A DNA stretch of 64,000 bases from Ligustrum vulgare (lineage: Eukaryota > Streptophyta > Magnoliopsida > Lamiales > Oleaceae): the NCBI GenBank assembly GCA_963555705.1, contig OY743174.1:26043608-26107607 (forward strand). The letters run 5' to 3'. The notes under the pieces are model-generated. The model worked only from the letters and a program-made list of their open reading frames with translations. It was not told the origin of the DNA and did not search any database. Numbering within the stretch: position 1 is the first letter of the stretch; each line of letters opens with the position of its first letter. The translations under genes were made by a program, and so were the position numbers. Shown here one piece after another: positions 22,662-34,660 of this stretch.

Positions 22662-23313
22662 TTTCGAGGACGAAATTTCTTTTTGGGGGTAAGGAATTGT
22701 AAGACCGCTTTTCATTCTCGTGTAATTTTAAATTTCACGTAATATTATGATGAATGTTATTATAAATTATAATTTTATGATCTTTAATGTCTATGATTGG
22801 ATTTATTTTGCAGTGGAAGGACTTGGACGCCGTCTCGATCAATGTACCAATTTGAAAGATTATAAATTTATTATATTTAAATTATTTACGTGCAATTATA
22901 TGTGATAAATTGTTTTATTGCCTAAGCATGTTATTTTCTATCTTATTGTGCCAATTTGAAATTTGGGGGGGAAGTTTAGTGTCAAACGAGGGTAAATAGA
23001 ACTTATTGACTTAAACAAAAGAGGAGAATTGAGGGACTGAGTTGCAAATTTCAAAAGATTAATAAGACCTAACCCTAACCTAATCCTCACTCACGCCCGC
23101 TCTCGGTCTCTCTCTTCCACCATCGCTCTCTCTCGTCTCCGTCTCCCTCTTCTTCTCTCGGCCTCGCCCTCCCTCTCCCCGGCAACTACCGCCGACCGTC
23201 ACCACCACCGCCGGCAGTAAGTTCCCTTCCCCTTTTCCCCTTTTGCTCCTCACGAAACACACACACACGCACACCCAAAACCGCGCACACACACACTCGG
23301 CTTCACACAATTT

Positions 23314-23315
<2 letters not shown>

Positions 23316-23382
<67 letters not shown>

Positions 23383-23383
23383 T
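23316..23383. repeat. (CA)n(TA)n microsatellite
   Basis: About 26 CA units followed by about 8 TA units inside LTR-1. Confidence 0.95.
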
Positions 23384-24496
23384 CTATGTAAATAACGTGT
23401 GTATGCAATCTATATGTATAAATTCAGATTTATGGGTTAAATTTTCCGATTTCAGTTCTTGTTGATTTTCGAATTTTAGCATAAATTAGGGATTTGGGAT
23501 GTTTATGTGTGTGAGTATTGATGTATATGAATGTGTATATTATTATGTAGGTATAGATGTGGGTAAATATATAAATTTTGGATGTGGGCATAGGTATGTA
23601 TTCAGACTTTTGTTATGATGAAAATAGAATAGAATTTCTCAGACTGAAGACTCATGAACTTTTGATTAATTGATGTGCTATAATATCAAATTTGAAGTGT
23701 GAATGTATGTATATATGATCATGAATATGTATATGACTATTTAAACAAACATGTGTGATTTTGAAATTTTGGGATAATGGTATAGGAGAGTAAACTTTAA
23801 CCTTTTAAGAACAAATTAGTTTAAGTTGAAATTATGTTCAAAGTTATAAAATCTTAGTTCAAGATCATTTTTGATAAGTAATGCTTGGCTTTGATTTGTG
23901 GAATTGATAAGTAAGATTTCAAAATTCCTTGAACTTAATGTATTACTTCGAATATGATATTATATGTGGTGTTAAATGTGTTTGTTATATTATGAGTTAC
24001 ATGATAGTCTCGACCTCAGTTAAGAGTGTTGAAGGTAGTTTTCACTAAAAGCCATATTTTTATTAATGGATGGAAATTAATTAGGAGAAACGGTACATTG
24101 ACGTCGCGGGCAACCAAGACTTCCACCTGCATATTAAGCAAACTACTGAGGACTACAGGTAAGTAAACTTCCCCTATTTTCATAGAAGTTAAATGTAAAT
24201 GTGAAACGTGTAAATGGCTGTTTGCAACTTACTTGCTTTGATAAATTTCATTTACTTTATGAAAGTATATGTATTAAGAAGAATGTTCAAGCATGCACAT
24301 TATCATGTCATTGCATCATCAAGCATGCATTGGCATTGGCATTGAAATTGGAAAGTCAAATGATTTTAAATGAAGAATGTGGTAAGTTTAAGTTTTCTCA
24401 AAATGCATGTATCCCAAGTTTTAAGAAAGAATGAGTGTACTTCTATGCCATGAAAGGTGAGTGGGAAATGGGGCGCGGGAGATCGGCGTACCCGAA

Positions 24497-24835
24497 TTAA
24501 ACCGCTGTTGCGGTGGTGAATATTAAACCGCTTTACGGTGACGATTGCTAAACCGCTTGGCGGTGGCAAATATTAAACCGCTTTGCGGTGACGATTGCTA
24601 AACCGTTTGGCGGTGGCTAAACCGCTCTGCAGTGACGATTGCTAAACCGGTTGACGGTGACAAATATTAAACCGCTCTGTGGTACGATTGCTAAACCGGT
24701 TGACGGTGGTAAATATTAAACCGCTCTGGGCGACGATTGCTAAACCGGTTGACGGTGGCAAATATTAAACCGCTCTGCGGTGACGATTGCTAAACCGGTT
24801 GACGGTGACAAATATTAAACCGCTATGCGGTGGAA
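24497..24835. repeat. Minisatellite of short hairpins in LTR-1
   Basis: About eleven repeats of roughly 31 bases, alternating AAATATTAAACCGC...GCGGTGACGATTGCT and related forms. Each has a self-complementary core such as ACCGCTTTGCGGT, ACCGCTTGGCGGT or ACCGCTCTGCGGT. Some cores (ACCGGTTGACGGT) have a shorter stem. The equivalent array in LTR-2 is at 30207-30335. Confidence 0.85.
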
Positions 24836-25657
24836 AAATGATAATCTGGTCCTAAATAAGGGATATTGCCCACTGCATTGTAATTGGCTAGAAGATACAC
24901 TAATTGAGTTCATGATAGAAATGAAGTTAAAGTTTTTGGAAACGTCTAAGTGAAAGTCTTGAAATGAAGTGAAAGTTTTGAAATGAAATGAAAGATTTGA
25001 AATGAAAGTCTTCAAATGAAGTTAAAAATTTTTAGAAATGTTTAAGTGGAAGTTTGGAAGGTATGAATGTCTTGAAAGGTAAAGTAAATGAGGGTAATTA
25101 CTTTGAATGGTTTAAGGAATTTCATGTCATGAGCATGCATCACGTGCATTAAATTTACTTACTGAGCTTTAGCTCACCCCAATCCCTCCCCAACATTTCA
25201 GGTGATGAAAGTTAGGTGACCCGAGGAGAGCACACGACAGCTGACTCAGGCTATCCCCGCTTCAACCCTTTTAAAATAAAGTTAAATTAGAATTTATTTC
25301 AATTTCTCATTATTTATTCTTTAATTCACGTATTATTGAGGTTAAATTTCCTCTTATTTCATTTGCTAAAGTTTATTTACTTGGAATTATATTGTTGAGG
25401 AGTTTGGGACTTATTGTAATGGTTTGGATGATGTTTGGGATTGAATGAGTTGTGATGTGTATTTTAAAAATGGTTTTGATGTCCCTCTACAGGTTGGCTA
25501 TGTCCAATTTACAGAGGAGACTCTGTCGAAATTTTTGTAAAATTTTTATAATAGTAAATGAAAAGTTTAAATGTTTTAAACGATTATTTCGGCATATAAT
25601 GTGAATGGAAGTTAACACGCCTAGGTTTTAGATTTTAAACTTGGGGTGTTACATTTT

Positions 25658-25669
25658 TGGTATCAGAGC
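25658..25669 (+). promoter_or_regulatory. Primer binding site (initiator Met tRNA)
   Basis: TGGTATCAGAGC lies four bases after the LTR-1 end. It is complementary to the 3' end of plant initiator methionine tRNA, the usual primer of Ty3/gypsy and copia elements. Confidence 0.85.
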
Positions 25670-28600
25670 TAAGAGTTTTAAAAGCGATTCTGTAGACTTT
25701 TAAAAATTATTTGAAATGGTTCGGGAACTGAGTCACGCCTCAAGTGCTTCTCCCTCGATCATCTGGTAAGTTAAATTTTGTTTAAATTATGCAATGTTAT
25801 GTGATGTTCCAGTTATCACAATTTCTTGCATGTTAATGTGTAATGTCGTAAAGTGAAATGTCAAGAATGTAGTTTGTGAATATAATGAGTATATCTTCGT
25901 TATGTAAATGAAGAAGTGAGAAAGTAATGGTTATTAAAAATTTGGGTGCCGTGTATTAGATCTTTTTGTGAAATAAGAAGTGGATATGAATGGTATATCG
26001 GCACGAGAGTATACAATGTCCAAACGTTAAGTTGAGAAGTCATCAAACTTAGTATTAAGCATTTATCGTGTTTGATCTCGGGACTACACACTCATTTGAA
26101 AGTCCCACAATTATAGGAAAATTGATTTACCCATCTCAGTAGCTGGAGACCAAGTTTATATTGTCAACGCCATTTGAAGAATTGTTGAACTAAAGTTATG
26201 TGTTGAGAAATTTCCCAATCATGATGAATGGGAAGGAGTAGATGATGGATTTCATAACACTGAATATCCACAAACTTGATGTCAAGTTAGGAATGGAATG
26301 ATTATTACGGTTTCAATCACTGGCTACATTAAGGTGGTATTTAAACCTCCAAATGAACCCTTTTCGCCTTGTTGAAGTAAAGGTGAAACTTTCTATTTCG
26401 ATATTATCAGTGATGAAGGCTCTTCAATTGATGAATAAGAGTTATTAAGCCTACCTGGTTGCAATAATTGAAGTGTCTAAGGTGAATACTTCTCTCGAAC
26501 AAATTTCTGTTATTCGAGAAGGACTAAAGATGTTCTCAGAAGATCTTTGTGATTTACCGCCTAAAAGAGAAATTGAATTCGTCATCGATTAAGTGCGCAA
26601 CTCTAGTATCCAAGGTATAATATCGGATGACCCCTTCGTAACTTAAAAAGAGATCAAAGTGCAACTATAGGATCTCATGGACAAAAGTTTTGTTCAACCT
26701 AGCTTTTTGCCATGGGGTGCTCAGGATGCTATACATGAAGAAGAAAGATTGTTTTATAAGACTTTGCAAAATTGATTTTAGACATGGCAAAACCAGTTTT
26801 ATGAAGTTGTGATGAGATGTTGAGATTATGAGTGATATGATTTTATTGAGACTTCTATGAGAAACATTATGAAATTTGAGATTTAAAGATTTGATTCTTA
26901 AGTATTGGGAATTAAGGAATGGATATTGTGTTTGAGTAAGTGAATTATTCCTCTATTTTGAGAGAAATTTATAATGTTGTTTGGTATTGTAACTAAGAAA
27001 TTTTGGAATTATGATTTGTGTCATATATTTATAAGTATGACTAATGGGTGGTCATTTGAGCAAATTAATGTATTGAAGGATGTGAGATATTGATATTGGA
27101 AACTATGATTTGAAATTGTTATGTTGAGGAATTAAGAATCGATTTTCTGGGATATCAAGGTATACATGAAGTTATGTGATGACTTAATGCGTATATTGGG
27201 AAATGTCAAGTCATATTTTGAAAAGATGAGTGAAGACAAATGTTATGGCATTATTGGAAAGAATTTTAATTATTCTTAGGAACTTATTGATTATTAGTGA
27301 GAAATAATCACTTATATTGGAGAATATTATAAATTATGATGGTAAGTAATAATACTGTTGATTTATTTTGGAAGTTGATTGGTAGATGATGTGTTAAAGA
27401 TTTGGTTATTTACATGCAATATGATTATTTGAGAGAGTCAGTTATCATTATTGGGAGATATTGAAAGTATTTTATAGTTGCCTTAAAGGGCTAACCATTT
27501 ATTCAAAATGAGAATTTGGGGACATATGATTGAAGGTTTGGGATTATGTGAGATAATGATGATTGTCATAAGGTCATTTGAATATAAAAGGTACAAGAGA
27601 TAATTATAAGGAATAATGCGATTGCTCTTATGGTGAGAACTGAAGGTGACGATGTATTGAGACTATGAAATAAGTTGACTTTCCATGAATAAGTTATGCT
27701 ATATTTAGTTTTAAGTGAAATTCGAAGAAAGATGAATCTCAGTCATGGAAGATAAATCAGGTTTCATCGTAATTTGAATGATTCACTGATGTACGTTAGG
27801 TTTTCATTGATGATACTAAAATATCATATGAGAGATTGTTGGATGAAATTGATGAAAGAAACTTTATCAGGTCCTAGATTTGTACAAGTATTGCAGAAGT
27901 AATGCATCTGATCGGAGGAAAGTTTATGATAGTACATACCATGAAATTGTGGAGATTATTATTGATAGTATCTTGATTCAAAAATAAGAAATGAAATTTT
28001 AGGCAATTGTCCTCGTGGATAGGATTTGTGGAAAATGGGAATAAGACTTCATAATGATTATTTATTACGGAGTGGTGTGCAGAAAGAGTGACAATGGCAG
28101 AGTCCAAGATTTATTGAGTTTGAGAGATCGATATAAAATCTCAGTGAGTATATTGACGTAAAAGGTTCGAGTGAAGGACATGATGGTTATTATGTTGTAA
28201 TCTTAGAGAGATTGATATGATTATTTGAGGTCAGTTGTGTGACTTTTGCTTATAATGGGATTGTATCTTTGGGTTAAGTAAACTTGATGAGGAATTCTAT
28301 ATGAATCACAAAAGTCTTATTCATTGGTGATAGATCAATGATTTATTTATAAAATACTTGGTTAGAGTATTGTTGTTATGATGATTTTGAAAGCATAGAT
28401 TTTTAAGTTAGTACCTTGGCTTTAGTTTTAAGATGAGTGTATGATGCTGAATACTTGATTTCAATATATAAGTATGGAATTCAGGATTTAAGTTCGATCC
28501 TCTGATTTTAAAAGAAATGTCAGTATGTTCAGAAAGGATTTCGTTTGTAAATCTTTCCAGAAAGATTCTGTCAAAGTTTTAGTAGTTCTACTGTATATTT

Positions 28601-29036
28601 TGGTATGGACGTCAAGTTTCACTAATTCTGGATTATAAAGTCTTATTTGGTCAATCTTCTTGATTTTAGTTTTAAGAATGTGATCAATCAATATATATAT
28701 ATATTAAGGTTTAGACGTTAGAATAGATCCTATGAAAGGCTGCAAATGGAAAGTTAGTGAATGGATTCATAAGTGGGATAATGTCGGTTGATGATCTCCT
28801 ACAACAATAGCTATTAAACCTCGATCCGTATTGAGTACTATACGATGTGAAATGTAGATTTCCAGTTCATTGGGATGAAGTAGAAGAAAAAAGATTATTG
28901 GGTCCAGAAATAGTACAGCAAACAACAAAAGTTGTTGAGAGATTCGTCAGTGGATGAAAATTGCTAAGAGTAGACAGAAGAACTATGCTGACAAAAGAAG
29001 GAAATCTTTGGAATTCGCCGCAGGCTTAATGATCCT
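25670..29036 (+). pseudogene. Degenerate Ty3/gypsy internal region (gag-pol)
   Basis: Recognisable pieces include a leader and start-like ATG at 25715. Around 26411-26750 the reverse transcriptase entry region reads KMFSEDLCDLPPKREIEF, then MDKSFVQPSFLPWGAQDA, matching the gypsy pattern DVFPEDLPGLPP...LLDKGFIRPS.SPWGAP. Around 28853-29020 it reads CRFPVHWDEVEEKRLLGPEI then VQQTTKVVERF, the post-integrase segment of Tekay-type elements. Many stops and frameshifts separate them; 26760-28840 is unrecognisable. The catalytic RT and integrase motifs were not found. It ends abruptly at the SINE pair. Confidence 0.75.
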
Positions 29037-29424
29037 TGGTCTAATGGTACCAGGGATTCCATGAAGTTTGTACTTAACCCCTAGGTACAAGGTTCGAATC
29101 CCTGGGGAGGCAAAAATCCACTTCCTGAAAACGAGGTTGCCAGCCCTTGAGGAGCAGGACGACCAGGGGGGGAGTGGAAAGACCATGAGTAGACGGCCGG
29201 CAGCCCTTGAGGACCGGGTACGCTCGCCTTTTTTTGTAGCGTACCCGGTCCTCAAGGGCTGTCGGCCGTCTACTCATGGTCTTTCCACTCCCCCCTGGTC
29301 GTCCTGCTCCTCAAGGGCTGGCAGCCTCGTTTTCAGGAAGTGGATTTTTGCCTCCCCAGGGATTCGAACCTTGTACCTAGGGGTTAAGTACAAACTTCAT
29401 GGAATCCCTGGTACCATTAGACCA
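29037..29424. mobile_element. Tail-to-tail inverted pair of SINEs
   Basis: A plus copy (29037-29222) runs from TGGTCTAATGGTACC through GGTTCGAATCCC to CCGGGTACGCT. A minus copy (29237-29424) mirrors it almost perfectly, with about 14 bases between the tails (CGCCTTTTTTTGT). The transcript would fold into a hairpin of roughly 185 base pairs. Its right edge touches the 3' terminus of an inverted gypsy LTR at 29425. Confidence 0.85.
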
Positions 29425-30725
29425 TGTAAAACCCCAAGTTTAAGAGTCTAAAACCTAGGCGTGTCAACTTCCATTCACATTAAACGCGCAATTAAATCAT
29501 TTACACAACTAAAATGTTCATGTATCTATTATAAAATTTTACCGAAATTTCGGCAGAGTCTCCTCTATAAATTGGACATAGCCAACCTATAGAGGGACAT
29601 CAAAAACCATTTTAAAAATTTAAAACATCCATCACATCTCAATCACATTCATCATCGCCAAAACCAATTCATGCATTTCCCAAACTCCTCAATCATAAGA
29701 TTTTACCAAAATATCAACAAGTATTGACAAATGAAATAAGAGGTAACTTAACCCATAATACGTCACCATTACTTAATCAAAACTAACTTCAACCAAACAA
29801 TTATCAATAATAATGAATTAAGGAATAAATTCAAATGATAACTTTAATAAATTTAACTTTATTAAATAATGTCGACAGCGGGTACTGTCTGAGTCAGTCG
29901 CCAAGTACTCCCCTCTGATCATCTAACTTTCATCACCTGAAATGTTGGGGAGGGATTGGGGTGAGCTAAAGCTTAGTAAGTAAACTGTATGCTTGAATGC
30001 ATGCTTATGACATGAATGCTTTAAAAATTCCATGTATGTATCCTCATTTGCTTTACTTTTCAGAACATTCAAACATTTCAAACTTTCACTTAACATTTCA
30101 AAACTTTCACTTCATTTCCATCGTGAGCTCACTTGATGTAACTTCTAGTCAATCAGAATACAGTGGGCAATTACTTATTTGGAACCAGATTAACATTCTC
30201 ATTTCCACCGCAAAGCGGTTTAACATTCACTTTCCCACCGCAAAGCGGTTTAACATTTACTTTCCCACCGCAAAGCGGTTTAACAGTCCACCGTAAACGG
30301 TTGAACATTCCGTCGCAGAGCGACTTAATTCGGGTACGCCGGTCCCCCGCGCCCGATTTCCCACTCGCAACTTTCATGAACTAGAAGTACACCCATTCTT
30401 TCTTTAAAAACTTGGGATACATAACTTTTGAACAAACTTGCACCTTGACACATTTCTTTCATTTAAAAACATTTCACTTCCCAATTTTTCGATGCCAATG
30501 CATGCTTGATGATGCAATGACATGATAATGTGCATGCTTGAACATTCTTCATAATAACATATACTTTCAAAAAGTAAATGAAATTCATCAAAGCAAGTAA
30601 GTTGCAAGACAGTCATTTACACATAACTTTCACATTTACATTCAACTTTGATGAAAATAGGGGGGAGTTTACTTACATTGACGACACGGGCAGCCGATGT
30701 TCCTCCACTTGCAAATCCGGATAAC
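29425..30725 (-). mobile_element. Ty3/gypsy LTR-2, 3' part, inverted
   Basis: Starts TGTAAAACCCCAAGTTTAAG, the inverse of the LTR-1 end, and runs colinear with the inverse of LTR-1 back to about LTR-1 position 24110. There it meets a plus-strand pol remnant. Includes the hairpin array at 30207-30335. Only about 1.3 kb of the 2.96-kb LTR is present. Confidence 0.8.
30207..30335. repeat. Hairpin minisatellite in LTR-2
   Basis: Three copies of CCACCGCAAAGCGGTTTAAC, then CCACCGTAAACGGTTGAAC, then CCGTCGCAGAGCGACTTAA. Every unit contains a perfect short stem although the stem bases differ. Confidence 0.85.
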
Positions 30726-30726
30726 G

Positions 30727-30805
30727 GTAAATGCGTGCCAAGTATTCATAAATTTTTGGTAAGTTTTAATTTCGAGGACGAAATCTCTTTAAGGGGGTAA
30801 GGAAC
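30727..30805 (+). pseudogene. Ty3/gypsy pol terminus and polypurine tract remnant
   Basis: AAATGCGTGCCAAGTATTC and TTTTTGGTAAGTTTTAATTT, then GGGGGTAAGGAA, repeat the end of pol seen at 22621-22696 with small differences. It precedes LTR-3 exactly as the equivalent sequence precedes LTR-1. Confidence 0.8.
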
Positions 30806-32560
30806 TGTAATACCGCCTTTCATTTTCGTACCCTTTAAAATTTCAAGTCATATTTATGCTAATGTAATGGAAATTTGAGAATTTAATTTAATTTTATGTC
30901 AATTCTTGGAATTGTTTTGCAGTGGAAGGATTTGGACGCCGTCTCGCTCAATGTACCAATTAGAAAAATTATAAATGGTCCTCATGCAATTTTTATGTAA
31001 TTATTAAATTTATTGCCTATGCACGCTAATTTCTATTTTTATTGTGTTAAATTGAAACTTGGGAGAAACTTTAGTGGCATCTGGAAAATAAATGGAACTT
31101 AGGGGATTAAATATGCAAAGGAGGGGACTTGAGGGACCAATTTGCAAATTTTAAAAGATTAAAATTAAACCTAAAATCTAAACCCTCACTTTTCCTCTCC
31201 CTCACGCCTCTCGTTCTCTCCCTCTCCCGACGTTGCTCTCTCTCTGTCTCTGCGCTCTCTCTGTCTCTCGGCACGCCGCCACTCCACCGGAGGTCATTGC
31301 CCACCGCCGCGACCACCACCTTAACCACTACGCGCGGTAACTGCTCCTCACCCCGCGCGCACGCACACACTCGCACGGCCACTCACAGTTCACACGATTT
31401 TCACACACAGTTGAATATACATTGTGATGTATGTGTATATGTATATACTTTGTATACTTTCAGATTTTGCCTTGCTTGGATTTTTGAATTTCAATTTTTG
31501 ATTAATTTGTATGTATATATGAAATTATATGTATATATTGTATTTATATATAAATTCAGTTTGAACTATCAAGATATTAGGTGTAGACATACTTTACTGT
31601 GTATGTATATATGTAAAATTTTCAGATTCTATGAGAATGTAGATTTCGAATTTTAGGCTAATTTTGGATTTGAGTAATGTTCATCATAGATGTATAAATG
31701 GGTATTGAGATTTTGAATATGTATACACTTTATGCATATGTGTGCAAGTGATTTTCAGATTTCAAAAATTGTAGATTTAAAATTTGTTTAATTGAGATTT
31801 TTAGTTTAACTTAGAGTTATAAATGTAATTTTCAATTCTGATGAAAAATGTATATATGTGTGTCATTCACGGTAAGTTTTCAGATTTCTTAGTTATGTAG
31901 ACTAATTTTCAGATTTCAAAATTGTTGGAAAAATACTTGGTTTAAATTTAAGTTAGTTAATTTAAGTTTATGTTATTCTGGGTAAGTTGAGAAATTTGAG
32001 AATTTTCATGTATTGATATAAATGGCTTTAGTCATATTAGCTAGTTAATTCTTAGATTTTTAATATATGAATCCAATTGTTAACCAATGGACCAATGGTT
32101 AGGTTAATTTTGGATTAAAAGTTATAGATTCAGTTTTTCGAATTTGATTAGATTTATGAAATTAGTTAATTGCTTTTTGGTAAAGTTTGTAAGAAATGAT
32201 TATTTTAAGATTTGTGAACTCGTTAGAATCACGATTAAGTAATTTCTAAAGTTATGTAATTTTGAGTTTGAATTTGAATTTAAAAGATGAGAAGGCCTTC
32301 TAATGTGTATTGAGATTCATTTCTTGTCTCGAATATGGTTTTATGTGTTTTGGTTATTATGTAAAGTCATGCTTGGGTTAAGTTGAAGTTTTAATCTCGG
32401 TTAAGGTTTGATCATTATTAAAATGAATAACGAATGTGTTTGTGAACTAAAAGTTACACGTTTTGTCGAATGGTTTAAATCTTTCGATTTCGAGCATGGT
32501 ATGGAAGTATTTAATATATCTTAATACCTTGTTTGGAATAAATGATCACAAGAATGAAAA
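30806..32560 (+). mobile_element. Ty3/gypsy LTR-3, 5' part
   Basis: Begins TGTAATACCGCCTTTC and follows LTR-1 through GGATTTGGACGCCGTCTCGC and the CT-rich leader zone (31180-31380). It is lost at the SINE cluster. The 175-codon open frame at 31129-31656 lies within the LTR leader and is not considered a gene. Confidence 0.8.
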
Positions 32561-33356
32561 AAAAGGCGCCTTTTTTGTAACGACCCGGCTCCCTCGCTGG
32601 GGCCTTCTCCGAGCCGTACTCATGGTCTTTCCACTCCCCCTGGCTCCCTCGCTGGGACCTTCTCCAGAAGTGGATTTTTGCCTCCCGCAGGATTCGAATC
32701 ATGTACCTAGGGGTTTAGTACAATTATTCTTAGAATCCTGCTACCATTAGACCACTTGGTCTAATGGTAGCAGGATTCTAAGAATAATTGTACTAAACCC
32801 CTAGGTACATGGTTCGAATCCTGCGGGAGGCAAAAATCCACTTCTTGTAATGGTAGCAGGTTTCTAAGAATCATTGTACTAAACCCCTAGGTGCATGGTT
32901 CGAATCTTGCGGAAGGAAAAAATCCACTTCCTGGAAACGAGGCTGCCAGCCCTTGAGGAGCAGGATGACCAGGGGGGGAGTGGAAAGACCATGAGTAGAC
33001 TGCCGGCAGCCCTTGAGGACCGGGTACGCTACAAAAACAGGCGCCTTTTCTGTAACGACCCGGCTCCCTCACTGGGGCCTTCTCCTAGCCGTACTCATAG
33101 TCTTTCCACTCCCCCCTGGCTCCCTCCCTGGGGCCTTCTCCAGAAGTGGATTTTTGCCTTCCGCAGGATTCGAACCTTGCACCTAGGGGTTAAGTACAAA
33201 GATTCATGGAATCCTGCTACCATTAGACCACGTGGTCTAATGGTAGCAGGATTCCATGAATCTTTGTACTTAACCCCTAGGTGCAAGGTTCGAATCCTGC
33301 AAAAGGCAAAAATCCACTTCTGGAGAAGGCCCCAGGGAGGGAGCAGGGTCGTTACA
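32561..33356. mobile_element. Cluster of five SINEs in alternating orientation
   Basis: Copies by position: minus 32577-32754, plus 32757-32845 (head only), plus 32847-33043, minus 33051-33230, plus 33233-33356. All share the TGGTCTAATGGTAGCAGG head and AAAAATCCACTTC. Two tail types exist: one with GAGGACCGGGTACGCTAC (the third copy, like 22290 and 29037) and one with GGAGAAGGCCCCAG and ending GTCGTTACA (first, fourth and fifth copies). Heads abut heads at 32755 and 33231, tails abut tails at 33044-33050 around GGCGCC. Confidence 0.8.
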
Positions 33357-33673
33357 GTGTATTTCATGTCTGACGTTTTACATATTAATCTGGAAATTAT
33401 ATAGGCTCTGGAAAAGTATTAATTTTTTCATGTCTCTTTAAAAGGACTAAATTTTTATCCATCTACTTTGAAATTTTCTTTTGTGGGGTGACACATCTTA
33501 ACTGTACCACAAGGAAATACTTAAGCCACAAGGAATGGTCCTCACCATCTTGTCTTCATCTTACCTGAAAAAGATTCATCCTGGTGTTGTACAAGATGAC
33601 TTGATCTCAAACCTTGTAACTTCTATGTTAGATGTTCTTGCCTTGGCCACTATTTTGTTTTTCCTTTGTAGAT
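33357..33673. other. Unassigned spacer
   Basis: No gene or repeat recognised. A 66-codon plus-strand frame (33535-33735) has no recognised motif. Confidence 0.4.
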
Positions 33674-34560
33674 TGATAAGTGTGTTTTATACACTTATTT
33701 ACATACTAAAATTAGGATATTATAGTGTCATTTGAGAATAAATGATATTGATTTTGTTGTTATTTGTTATTATTTTGAAATTATCCCAAAGTCGAGAGAA
33801 TGAAAGATTTGAAGCGAATAAAGATTAATTGAATGATAATTGGAGCTAAATCATTCACATTGGAAGTTGATGACGCCAATTGAGAGTCTAAGTGGAGCTA
33901 ACATGAGGGAAGAAGGAATTAAAGGATAAAAAGGAGTTATTTGAAAAAAATCAGAAGTTCAGGAACTACGTTGATCAAATTAGAAGATGAAGGACTTGTC
34001 GCGCATTTAAAGAAAGGGGACCAACTTGTTCGGAATAAAAGATGGAAATTGCAAAACCATGCAATTGCGAAGAATCAACTACGCGATCGTACAACTCCTG
34101 TTAACACAAGCAGAATTGCATTCCATATATGCACACGACCGCGAGCCTTTCAGCCACGCGGTCGCACCTCTTTCTGTCTAGATCGGGATTTTTCCTTAAA
34201 ATCCGGATTTAACTTCTTTCTTACCTATTTAGACTAGAATTCTTCCTTGCCTATATATAGACAACATAATACACGAGATTAGGGTTCCTCTACGTCCTAA
34301 TTCCATACAAAAACTCTGTACAATTCTTGAGAGAACCAGTTGGAGCATGAAGAAAGATTGAAGATTTCTATAACAAGAACATTATCTGGGTGATGCACTC
34401 CAATAATCTTGTTGTTATTTATCTTTAATCATGTTTATAGGCTACTTTTCTTTGTGTTAGAATCTTGATGAAACTTTATTTTCCAGATTTCATATTTTGA
34501 TTACCGTTTAATTGAATACAATTTATGGGTTTGAGCAATTATTTCGATCTTTCTTGCATT
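33674..34560 (+). mobile_element. LTR-like fragment beginning TGATAAGTG
   Basis: Starts TGATAAGTGTGTTTTATACACTT like the elements at 10848-12416 and 62479. Contains a TATA-like CCTATATATAG near 34250 followed by AGATTAGGGTTCCTC, as expected for an LTR promoter and RNA start. No matching 3' end (GCGAAA) was found, so it appears truncated near 34560. Large Ty3/gypsy (Athila-like) LTRs have this look; class is inferred. Confidence 0.5.
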
Positions 34561-34660
34561 TATAATTATGTGTACAGTAATTTTATGAATGTTGTGGCAT
34601 TTTTTTTTGAAGTTCGGAAGATTAGGATAACGTTAAAGATGTTTTAACTTTCATAATGCC

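Larger units (their letters stand above)
22698..25653 (+). mobile_element. Ty3/gypsy LTR-1 (2956 bp)
   Basis: Starts TGTAAGACCGCTTTTC and ends CTTGGGGTGTTACA. A pol C-terminus with polypurine tract lies directly left and a primer binding site directly right. It carries the transcribed leader-like CT-rich zone (23080-23210), a CA/TA microsatellite and a hairpin minisatellite. Partial copies occur at 29425-30725 (minus) and 30806-32560 (plus). Confidence 0.85.

Noticed and set aside
23080..23364. 94-codon minus-strand protein
   Set aside because: A Cys-Val run from a CA microsatellite and the LTR leader; low-complexity artefact.
24497..24835. CRISPR array
   Set aside because: The units are nearly contiguous variable hairpins without unique spacers, inside a plant LTR.
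29068..29451. 127-codon plus-strand gene
   Set aside because: It reads straight through the SINE inverted pair; the repeat explains its length and internal symmetry.
31129..31656. 175-codon plus-strand gene
   Set aside because: It lies wholly inside LTR-3, starts in the CT-rich leader and has no recognisable domain; the counterpart in LTR-1 is not open.
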